Part shown: in pieces, positions 9,820 to 20,800 of the stretch | Numbering within the stretch: the first letter of the stretch is position 1 | Layout: each line of letters starts with the position of its first letter | The notes under the pieces: generated by a model | Seen by the model: only the letters and a program-made list of their open reading frames with translations | Told to the model about the DNA's origin: nothing | Databases searched by the model: none | DNA from: Harmothoe impar | Lineage: Eukaryota; Annelida; Polychaeta; Phyllodocida; Polynoidae | Direction: 5' to 3' | Length of the DNA: 64,000 nt | Assembly (NCBI GenBank): GCA_947462335.1 | Contig: OX381709.1 | Span: 40,604,904-40,668,903, forward strand | Program-made: the position numbers and the translations under genes

Positions 9820-12800
9820 TCAGGAATCCACCTTTTCCTGGGCATTTGTACTTTCTGGTTCATCAGTCTCTAGATTCATATTTTCATCTCCAGCCTCTTC
9901 GGTTGCCGAGTTCTCTTTCCTAGGGTTTTTCATTGCAGAGTCCCTCTACAAATTAAATTGATTAATGGAGATGTTTTAGTACTGTAAGGGATATTTGCAG
10001 TAGTGCAAACGTAATACAATGCACAATTTATTCATTCATTCGATATGAGGCAGTCTGTCAACACGAGACAAGCAAATCCGATTTATACCTGAATATGACC
10101 AACAGAAATCCCCCGTATGTAAAAGTGATACAAATTATCTCATTGGGTCAAAAGAAAGAGGTGTGTTTCAGGTTACAAAGTCTGAAAATCTAGGTAGGGT
10201 CGGTCAGATTCTTTTTTTTTTTTACTTTGGCCTGAAAAGTAGCCAAAAATTGACTCACTAAATTAGTACCCACTCACCGACAACAGCGTTGACTTGTGGA
10301 CTATCAATTGATTCTGAAATAGTATAAATGTCCTTGAAATATATTTTTTTTCCCAAAATTTGATAACAATTTCTAGGGGCAGCCCTCTTATGCTAGGTAG
10401 GGTAAAAAATTGACTTGTTAACTTCAGCGCCGACTCGCCAACAACAGCGTCGACTCACTGACTATCAAATCGACTCTGAAAAAGTGCAAAAATTATTTGA
10501 AAAGTGTTTTTTCTTCTTTTAATTGGATAAAATTTCTAGGGTCGGCCCTGTATAGCTAAGTAGGATCGGGTAACCTGAAACACACCTTTTTGGCCTGGGT
10601 TTATCACAAGAGTGATCTTCGTGGATCTAAGAAAAAAACATCTACAAACAGGTATGTAAAATAGTTACCTGAGTATTGGCCTTCCTCTTAGCATTCTTTT
10701 GTCGTCCCTTTTGTCGTCGGTCATCAAGCGTCTCTACGCCTCCTTTCTTGGCGCGTGGCTTCGGGCCCCAGTCACGTTCAGGGTTCTGCTGCCAGCGTTT
10801 AAGGCCAGTCTTACGAGACTTGGGATTTGAGTCCTCCCGGATGTCGAAGGACACATTAATCTTTGGTTCCTTGGCAATGATAGCCCAAGATGGACTCCCC
10901 TCTTTTATGTTAGTCATCTTCACTGGGTGTTCTTTGATCCAACAGCGGAAGATATCCTGAAAATTGAAGGATATATTCAATGTTTATTTCAGGGTTTATT
11001 CAAAGGCTGAACATAGCAATAACGGTATGATTGAATCCATCTTTTTTTTTTTTAAAAGGGTAAAACATAAAATTGAATTTTCCTTAAAATATCTCCACTA
11101 CCGGTAATTGACATATGGTAGGAAAGTAATTCAAATTTGGGAGGCAGAAGTAAAACCGACAGTAACTTACCCAGACGACATTGTTTGGTGCAGTAGTTTT
11201 GATGGATCCTTTGGCTGTGTGCGACATGGAGACTTCATAACCAGCGTCTAGAATGGCCGACCTGGGGGGTAATTAATCACATTTAAACCGTTAGAATAAA
11301 TTGCATCGATCGATGTTGCAATAGAATGTACGATGATAAAAAGGAGTCTATCCATTCGCAGCATTTCAAGAGGCCCTCTGGCGTGCACGACCATTAAATT
11401 CCGCTGCAGCCAGATGAGCACTGATAACAGATCCAGTGGGTACTGTATGCACTCTAATAATTGTGAGGTAAAAACTATTGAATTATCTCACTGCCCGTAA
11501 ACCTATCTCGCCACTACTAGTCTATATACATTATACTCTGGAGTTTACAAAGTCCTACAACTGCTTCAGCTGACGTCTACATCATTACCACATATAAGTT
11601 ACTTTTTTACCTGAGTTGAAGGAGCGGTGGTGCTTCGCAATGTATGACCTTTGACATATGGTCTATTACGTAGAAGAATGGCACGTCCGGTAACTCCTCA
11701 TGGATCACAGTTAGCATACCCCGGATACGGTCAGCTGTGTTGAATCTTGATGGGTCCTTTGCGACATTGTCCACTATCTGTAAATAATATACAAGCTATT
11801 TAAAACCCACGATTATGTAACATGATTAAGATACATGTATTATATGTCTTTTCTAGGTTCTACTATGACTTCTTTACAGGGACGTCTACATATTGGAATA
11901 CTACTTGCATCTTTATATTTTATACCTAATATATATCATTCATTGTCTCTATTCAACGTTGAACAGTAATGTATTATTTTCTAGCAATAGTAATACACTA
12001 ATGATCATCCTTCATACCTGTTGTACAAAGTCTCTGTCGTGTATTGGCTTGGCCCAGACGGGACCACCGAGATGGAACTTGTATCCACATTCCACACAGA
12101 GGTCACCAACTGTTGGTCCAGTAGCTGGCGTGAATTTGAAGTTGTCGCCCTTGGTGGGGGTTTCCTTCGCTACGGGTTGCGTGTGGAAATCACCACAGCC
12201 CGTGCACTGCCATACATTGGCCATCTTTGCTACAGAGCGTTTCACCTGGTGTTGTCCTGTATGGATGCGCACAAAAAGTCTGACGTAGAAATCCACACTG
12301 ACTGAAAGTAGTGGTTCGATGTAACGAGAGTAGCGGTTCGCATGTGCCTCGATACACTGAAGGACAATCCTTAGGGCCATCTCATGACAAAACTTGCCTT
12401 TGAGTGGCATAGATCCATACTTGGAATAGCAGGTCTCTGGTGCATTACCACATAGAATGGCTACATCTGTGCATGTCACACACAACAACCCACCGTCAGC
12501 TAACGCCTGCACAGCGCCATCGAGGAAGGCCACAGGAGACCCGTAAGGATCCAAGTCGATGACATCGAAGCGCTGTGAATACTTCCGGTTCTCATACATC
12601 ACCATTGAAGCATCTGCGTAGTTCGCTCGGACCAAGTGTCCGACTTGGTTGTGTTCGACGTTTTTATTTATGAAGTCCACAGCAGTCTGGTCAAAGTCAT
12701 TCGCCACCACTTCTTTGACCCCTGGAATTTCTTTGGCAAATCTGACTGACCTCAGACCAGATGCTGCAAGGCCCTCAAGAATCCGCAGACCGTCTTCATA

Positions 12801-13052
12801 TTTTTCCCCAGCTTCCAATTTGTTTGGATCCACCGTGGTCTTCAGTGCTTCCTGTGCTGCCAACGCCTTCTCTGCATTTCCTTTATTGGCTGCTTGCTTC
12901 TCTCTCTTCTCTTTGATCTTGGTGAAGTGGTCACGTGCATGCTGGGAGATAATGGAGATGGTGAGGTCACGGTTGAACTCCTGGACAGGATTGTAGAACA
13001 CTGAAGTGGGGAGGTAGACCTCTGCCTTTCCCTCCTTCGTCAGATCACCCAT
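9820..13052 (-). CDS. TRMT1: tRNA (guanine26-N2)-dimethyltransferase, TRMT1
   Basis: Makes N2,N2-dimethylguanosine at position 26 of tRNAs using S-adenosylmethionine. Exons in coding order: 13052-12018, 11777-11611, 11261-11171, 10956-10669 and 9945-9820 (TGA). Phases agree and give 568 residues; human TRMT1 is somewhat longer. Diagnostic strings are FYNPVQEFNRDL near the start, the SAM-binding motif LEGLAASGLRSVRFA, the catalytic-loop motif DLDPYGSP, and a paired-cysteine zinc site (CTGC...CVECGYKFHLGGP). The C-terminus is lysine/arginine rich (RRQKGRQKNAKRKA) and then acidic; the vertebrate CCCH finger is not evident. I chose the ATG at 13052. The frame is open upstream to a possible acceptor near 13127 and then to 13232, so an extra 5' exon carrying a mitochondrial targeting sequence is possible. 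TRMT1 and PMVK are divergent with about 1.8 kb between starts. Confidence 0.93.
10158..10591. mobile_element. inverted-repeat element with internal duplication, TRMT1 intron
   Basis: The ends are AGGTGTGTTTCAGGTTAC (left) and GTAACCTGAAACACACCT (right), a perfect 18-bp terminal inverted repeat. The inside contains two diverged copies of a ~200-bp unit, each with CTAGGTAGGGT or CTAGGGTCGG, GACAACAGCGTTGACT/CAACAACAGCGTCGACT and AATTTCTAGGG. Non-coding and probably a non-autonomous DNA transposon. Confidence 0.75.
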
Positions 13053-14866
13053 ACTTGAGAGGAATCGGGGGTGCTCGAACCTTGAGTAGTGGTATTTTAG
13101 TCCCACAGCAACACAGTTGGTGACTGAAAAATAGAAAGATTGTAGATCTAGGATTGCTGATCCATTTGCGGTAGACAGGGTTTCCACCGACAACTCAAGA
13201 CAAGGTACCCTAAATTCCTGCGTATAACCCACGGGTTATAAGCGAACCGAACCCTTAGTGTGCATTCTACAATATTCCAAGTCTAGGTGCGGATAATACA
13301 AGGGTTTTTGACAGTAAAGCGCAGTACTAAAATCGCAATTTTCAGACCTGTGGTGTTGGTTATAGGGTTCTCTCAAAGTTATACGCGAGATGTGGGTTAT
13401 GTACGAGATTTACCTGGTATATTGTGTGTAGATTAGATTTGTTTATTGCACGGAATCGTTCTGTAACAGAACGTTATTCTTCGCACACATAGGAGAATTT
13501 ACAGTAATCCTTGTTTCATCCTATGATGCTTAACATCATTTCCGGTTTTGGAGATGCTCGAGAACACAAGTGACAAGGGCCCTAAACAAGGTTCCATTTT
13601 TCACTTTAAAAAACTTCCAAAATAACAAGGATCCATTTCTCACTAAAAACTACAGGTACCAAAAAATGCCGCAAATGTTGCCAATCATGGTCTACTTTAT
13701 CGCATTTGTCCAAAACTTACGGTATAGGAGCTTCTGACCGAAAATGGCCTAAAAACAACGGTAAACTTTTGGGGCTAAAATCGCCCTAAAAGTAAACTTG
13801 GGGTTAGGCCTTAGGGTTGACAGATGTCCAGCCGCACCCCCCCCCCCCCCGTCCCCCCTGGCCGAGGCTGTCAGACGTCATCTTATCAGGCTGGGGCTGA
13901 GATGATGAGATGAGTTGACTTTCCAAAGCTCAGGCTCACATACCGGTACATGTCAGAAATAGGTATATATGGATTCTACACCAAATGGTTGCTTGATTAA
14001 GTTTGAAAAATTGTAAGACTGTAGCGTAGGAGTATTTCAATATGAGAAAGTCAAAATATTATAAGGTATCTAAAGACAAAGATGATGCAGATCTCGAGTC
14101 ATGCATTCTGCACACCCTGTCACTGTGCAGTCTGTGGCAATTTGAGTAACAGCACCCCCACCTTTTTTTTTTTTAACCTCCTTGAAAAAATATATCAACA
14201 TCAATCATGGATATGGACGAATCACTAGGTCTATGGACTTTTTTGCTCAAAGCTGAAAGGCACCGTACGCAGTTGCTTACAGTTACAAGGGTATGTCTAA
14301 TCATGGGGTATAGTACCTTTATGTCGCTGGTCTAATGCAATGATGTTCGTCATGATGACATATTTTATAGTAGGTAGAGCATAGGGGTTGTGTGGCTGGA
14401 TTCAGACATTTTCGCTCACTGTGAGTGTGATCTCCCTTAATAACTTAATAGTCAAAGCCACTGTTCTGTAATTTCGCCAGCATAGCCTAAATAAGACAGA
14501 GAATCTATAGTAAATAATTCTTACCTTCTTTGATTCGAAAGAGAAGTCTGTTTCGGAAGAAAAACATGCAATATTGGGGTTCCCGTGGATTTCCACGTGC
14601 AAATGAATCCACTACTACATCCGAGAACCGACAGGTGTCTTGGGAAAGTAAGATCTCAAGCTTTTCCTTTACAAACTAGTTATTACCACGATTTCTCCTC
14701 TATGCTAAGACTTCAGGTTAAGATTGATTGATTTCATGTTCAACCCCAATGATAATGTCTTTTATGCTCCATACTATACCAAAGTACATTTTATAAGGAT
14801 ATTTATAAGAATATTCGGAAACTGATTTATCATCCTTACGGTTCTCTAATTTTACTTCCGGTGAAA
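13053..14866. other. divergent spacer TRMT1/PMVK
   Basis: This 1.8-kb region must hold both promoters, since the two genes point away from each other. Visible items are the 13.30-13.39 kb copy of a repeat also found at 4.13 kb, a C14 run near 13840, and a T12 run at 14164. No TATA box is obvious near either start. A short minus open frame at 14402-14602 has no recognisable domain. Confidence 0.45.
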
Positions 14867-17800
14867 ATGGCCAAGCCTCCGGCTTGCGTTTTGGTTTTCA
14901 GCGGCAAAAGAAAATCGGGGAAGGACTACGTTACTGAACTATTACAATCTTCGTAAGTACATTGATCACCATAAAAGACTAATTTATATCATTAAGGAAT
15001 GCCTTCATTGCAAATAACGCATTCAAACCGCACAAAACAGGTATTCACTTAAGGTGAGCGATAATGCAAGGATTTACTAATACCTTACACACGCAGGACT
15101 GAGTGGGCGGGGCCATTAACAGGTGACGGGTGGTACGATGGCCCCCACGATATGGCGTGACACCGGCTGATCTTTCACTGAATTAGTTGAGTGTCGGAAT
15201 ATCCCCTTGATATGATCTTCTATTTTTACAGACTACCGGTACTGTATTTAATTGTTATTGTTTCGTGGCTGTATATATTGTATCACTGTATGAGCAACTT
15301 GTTGATCACTTTCTGAAAACTTAGTCACGGCGAGACTTAGTTGAACGTGCCCAAAACTAATGGTCGCAAGATTTCTGACAGGTACTCCCTTAGTGTTGGG
15401 CCTCACGGGGGTGCTTATATTGAGTGTGCCAGTGCTGCGCACCGGAAGTTGCACATGTTGTGTAAACATAGTGGGTTTGCCGGTTGTCGCGCATGCGCGA
15501 GTTGCGAGGGACTTCCGGCCAGCTGGCGCAGATCCCAACAGTATATTCTACTCCTATATCTATGCTCTATTTGGATGGAAATGGAGGAGTAAAGAATATG
15601 GCAGTTATTGACACTTATTCTTCAGTATCCAGAGAACCTTTTGATGGCTGGAATACTATAAATTATGTTATGATATTTAACAGTACATGCATGAAATATT
15701 TACAGATGGCCTAGGCCTACTTCTCTAGGCTAGCCCCGGCTGCCTGCACTGTGGCTGTACTGGAGTTTTAGTCCCAGGACCCCTATATCTATCATCTGTT
15801 TAAATTCTCTTTAGTTATTCCATGTACATAAACACCATGAAGGGCTACTCTCATAGAAATTGTAATAATACCAGTTTTCTTAAGTTATCCATTCAAGGCT
15901 GACACTTCACACTAGCCTACCCTCACTGGCTTCAGTAGCTGTGAATACACATCCCTAGTATGAATGAAAACAGCACCTTGGGCACTGATGGGGCAGTAAT
16001 GGAATGATCATTTTTGAAGGGGGGGGGGGGGGGAATTTGGTCCCATTGAGGGGGGGGGGGGGTAAAAAATTGAGACCCCTGTGTGTGTGGGGGGGGGGGG
16101 GGTTAAAAGAATTCCACCAGTTTTTGACCCCTAAACTTACAATATAGGCTTAAAAATATTCAGGTCAGTAGGACTAGATGTAGCCCTCAACTTATAATAT
16201 AGGCCTAATATTATTTGGGACATTAGGCCTAGATTTAGCCCGAAACTTATAGTATAGGCCTATTAAGGGAGTGTTCATAATTAGTTACAGGGGGGTGGTT
16301 GGTTGGGGGTAAATATTTTTGACCCCTCCCGGGGGGGGTCATAAAAACTTCTGACCCTTTGACCAGGGGTGTGTGTAAGAAATGTCACACTCACCCCCCA
16401 GCCCCCCCCCCCCCTGTTGTTAAAAAATGATCACTCAAAATGATGACGTCAGGGTTACAGGAGTGTGGGTTGGTCTACGAGTCTGAGGTTAGGGTTACCG
16501 AAGGTGCAGGTTTGTCTACGAGTCTGAGGTTAGGGTTGCGAGAGGTGCGGGTTTGTCTACAAGTCTGACATTAGGGTTGCGGGAGGTGCGGGTTTGTCTA
16601 CAAGTATGACGTTAGGGTTGCGGGAGGTGCGGGTTTGTCTACGAGTATGATGTTAGGGTTGCGGGAGGTGCGGGTCGGTCTACTAGTCTGATGTTAGGGT
16701 TGCGGGAGGTGCGGGTATGTCTACGAGTCTAACGTTAGGGTTGCGGGAGGTGCGGGTCGGTCTACTAGTATGACGTTAGGGTTGGGGGAGGTGCGGGTTT
16801 GTCTACTAGTCTGACGTTAGGGTTGCGGGAGGTGCGGGTCGGTCTACTAGTATGACGTTAGGGTTGGGGGAGGTGCGGGTTTGTCTACTAGTCTGACGTT
16901 AGGGTTGCGGGAGGTGCGGGTTTTCTACGAGTCTGACGCTAGGGTTGCGGTAGGGGCGGGTTTGTCTACGAGTCTGAGGTTAGGGTTGCGGGAGGTGCGG
17001 GTTTGTTTACGAGTCTAACGTTAGGGTTGCGGGGAGGTGCGGGTCGGTCTACTAGTCTGACGTTAGGGTTGCGGGAGGTGCGGGTATGTCTACGAGTCTA
17101 ACGTTAGGGTTGCGGGAGGTGCGGGTCGGTCTACTAGTCTGACGCTAGGGTTGAGGGAGGTGCGGGTTTGTCTACGAGTCTGACGCTAGGGTTGCGGGTC
17201 GGTCTACAAGTCTGACATTAGGGTTACCGGAGGTGCGGGTTTGTCTACGAGTCTGACATTAGGGTTGTGGGAAGTGCGGGTCGGTCTACTAGTCTGACAT
17301 TAGGGTTGCGGGAGGTGCATGTCGGTCTACGGGTCTGACACTAGATCTAGCCCTAAACTTACAATATAGGCCTAATAATATTTGGGGCATTAGGTATAGA
17401 TTTAGCCCTAAACTTATAACATAGACATATTAAGGGAAAGTTCATTTATTAGTTACAGGGCTGTTGGTTGTTGGGAGGCGTAAACATTTTTATGGGTCTA
17501 GACCACTAAATTCGACATGGCGACATGGCCGTTTTTGGGCCTAGTGCCATGCGACATGAGGAATATAAGAGATAGCAACATGGGACATGGACATTTCTTA
17601 AAATCGACATGGTGACATGGGTATTTCTTAAAATCGACAGGACGACATGGTAATTTCTTAAAATCAACATGAGAAATTGGGACCCCCCCATCCATTTTTG
17701 ACCCCTCAAAACCCCCCGCAACCCTAACGTCAGACTCGTAGACATACCAGCACCTCCCGCAACCCTAGCATCAGATTCATAGACAAACCCGCACCTCCCG

Positions 17801-20800
17801 GAACCCTAACGTCAGACTCGTAGACATACCAGCACCTCCCGCAACCCTAGCATCAGATTCATAGACAAACCAGCACCTCCCGCAACCCTAAGGTCAGACT
17901 CGTAGACAAACTCGCACCTCCCGCAACCCTAACGTCAGACTCGTAGACAAACCCGCACCTCCGGTAACCCTAACGTCAGACTCGTAGACCGACCCACAAC
18001 TCCTGTAACCCTGACGTCATCATTTTGAGTGATCATTTTTTAACAACAGGGGGGGGGGCTGGTGGGTGACAGGCATGGGATTCTTCCGGATTTATCCGGA
18101 TTTCCGGATTTTTAAGGCCAAAAAAGTCATCCCTGTGATTAGTGCAGATCCAATGAAAAAATATTTTAACATTAATAGGGGGGGGGTCTTAGTCTCTAGA
18201 GGGATTTATGCCATGCAAATCATACAAAATTCCCCGCAGATCACATCTTTTGGCTGCTTTTTGGACTTTTCTTCAAAACCCAATCCCATGCCTGGGGTGA
18301 GTGTGACATTTCTTACACACACCCCTGGTCAAAGGGTCAGAAGTTTTTATGCCCCCCCCCCCCCCCCAGGAGGGGTCAAAAATATTTACCCCCTCAACCA
18401 ACCACCCCCCTGTAACTAATTATGAACACTCCCTTAATAGGCCTATACTGTTTCGGGCTAAATCTAGGCCTAATGTCCTAAATAATATTAGGCCTATATT
18501 ATAAGTTTAGGGCTACATCTAGTCCTACTGCCCTGAAATTGCTGAATATTACTAAGCCTATATTGTAAGTCTAGGGGTCAAAAACTGGTGGAATTTTTTT
18601 GACCCCCCCCACACAGGGGTCTCAATTTTGTACCCCCCCCCCCCCGTCAATGGGTCCAAATGTTTTACCCCCCCCCCCCCTGTTAAAAAATGATCATTCC
18701 CTTACTGCCCCATCAGTGCCCAAGGTGCTGTTTTCATTCATACTAGGGATGTGTATTCACAGCTACTGAAGCCAGTGAGGGTAGGCTAGTGTGAAGTGTC
18801 AGCCTTGAATGGTTAACTTTAAAAAAACGGTACTATTACAATTTCTATGAGAGTAGCCCTTCATGGTGTTCTTGTACATGGTCCAAATTTGTTTGCCCCC
18901 CCAACCCCCCCCCCCCCCCCTTGTTAAAAAATGATCACTCCCTAGCCTATGGCCTAGGCTAGGGCCTAGCCTTCAGCCTCAGACTCACGAGTTGTCAAGA
19001 GCTGTAGAAAAATTTCAAGGCCAATAAAAATCATTTCCAGATAGAATTTCGTTCTTTGCATATGTGTAAAGAAGTGACAATAACTGTCACTCAATTACCC
19101 CTCCATTTTGACCAAAAATACAGCATAATACAGGGCTGTATCACAGTGGATAATGCCTGGTTTACAGTCACGGCAGCAGACCGGAAGTCCCTCGTAACTC
19201 GCGCATGCGCGACAACTGGAAAAGGGTCTATGGTGTCACTGTGCATATTTAGAGGTAACACTGGACGTAACCAAGTTCAGCGAGTCTTCATTTTGGCCAT
19301 CTCTAGCCATTTGCAAAAGATGGTAACATAAACGGGTGCCGCGCTAGCGCTAGCGCTAGCGCCGATTTTGTGATCAAACCAGTGCCACTGGTGCCCCAGG
19401 CCTAATTTGAGTTTCTGACCTTATTTATTGACTTAGAATCAAGGTTAGGGTATCATTGGAAAGCTATGACATAGCTGCTCATGATGAGGGGTGCCAATCT
19501 ACTGTAACCATAAGCATTCTATTCATATAAAATTTCTTAACATTTTGCAAACTTTATGAGGCCAAAAACTTATCAAATTTTTAATTTCATCTAAGTTCAC
19601 CCACATAGGGATGTAGTTCATTATCATATCATTATGCACTGTTGATTTCAATTCCCTATGAGGATGCCTTCTATTTGCCCCAAGCCCTCCCGTAACCCTT
19701 GTTTATGAGTCTTCAGTGAAGGCAGCCAGCCTACTCAGCCCACAGGCACAGTGACAATCACATGATATGCATGCTCATAGTAATTTTCATCAAAACCTCA
19801 TGAAAGATAGGCCATGTACAATTGTTAGTTTAATTAGAGAAAATAATGGAAAAATTTTAATTTTAATTTTAATTTTTTTTTTTAATTTAGTTTTTTTTAA
19901 TTTTTTTTTTCTTATTATTAAAAAAAAAGTTATCAAAAGTTTGGTTGATGTTAGACATCAATCACAAAGAATATCCTGAAAATCTCATCCAAAAAGAACA
20001 AATAATGGCTGATATATCCTAAAAAGACCTTTCTTATGACCTTTTGACCCAGTTAATTAGGTCAAAGGTCAGCTTATGTAGGTCAAAGGTCATCTGGAAC
20101 AAGGTCATATTATCTGATCCATGACATACAATGTATGCTGAAAGTTTCATTGTAAAAGATTAAATAGTGGCTGATTTATCCTAAAATGATGTTTCTTATG
20201 ACCTTTTGACCTAGTTAATTAGGAAAAAGGTCAATCTAACTAGGTCAAAGGTCATCTGAAACAAGGTCATATTATCTGGCCTGTGATGCTTAATGTATGC
20301 TGAAAATTTCATCCTAAAAGATTAAATAATAGCTGATTTATCTTAAAATAACCTGTTTCCTTTGTCTGTTCAGGGTATCTTTCTAATCTGCTCTGATCAC
20401 AGTTTTGGATCCCGCTTAAACAGTGTTTCAATGGGGATGAAGTACCCATCAATTCTGGATCTTCGATCCTGATTGCTCAGCAACTAGCAACAGTAGGAAG
20501 ATGATCTAAACAGTTCTGAAAAGCTCTCAACAAGCTCTACATGACTGGGCCAATACTCATATATTTCAATCAATTCACAAAATTTATGCAAGTCCCTAAC
20601 ATAATTCAACATATTAGATGTGGTACAAGAGTTTTAAATTGTTGGAATTCAGCCTCACGATCTCACGGCCGCCATCTTTGTTTTGATACGGCAGAATACC
20701 CCATAGGTTTTTAAAGTGTAATTTTTGGCAGTTTAAATAAATAATATCTTAAGAAAAATTACCCAGCCACCAAGGGAAGGTTGCCCTTTACGCAGGAAAA

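Larger units (their letters stand above)
15820..18881. repeat. 3-kb imperfect palindrome in PMVK intron 1
   Basis: The sequence from about 15820 (CATGTACATAAACACCATGA, then CTCATAGAAATTGTAATA, CTTCACACTAGCCTACCC, ATGGGGCAGTAATGG) reappears inverted ending at about 18881. Inside this come poly-G/poly-C blocks with AGTGATCATTTTTTAACAAC, then TTAAGGGAGTGTTCATAATT (about 16264) mirrored at about 18413-18435, then the 41-bp minisatellite in opposite orientations (16.44-17.34 kb and 17.72-18.02 kb). The left half holds more minisatellite copies than the right. Such structures are prone to replication slippage and cloning loss. Confidence 0.8.

Noticed and set aside
15248..15611. Overlapping small frames with [18 protein letters not shown] text
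   Set aside because: They arise from the inverted GCGCATGCGCGA block that also produces a similar string near 19.2 kb; no gene support.
16441..17338. Internal telomere or CRISPR-like array
   Set aside because: The TTAGGG is one part of a 41-bp unit and there are no unique spacers; it is a minisatellite in animal DNA.
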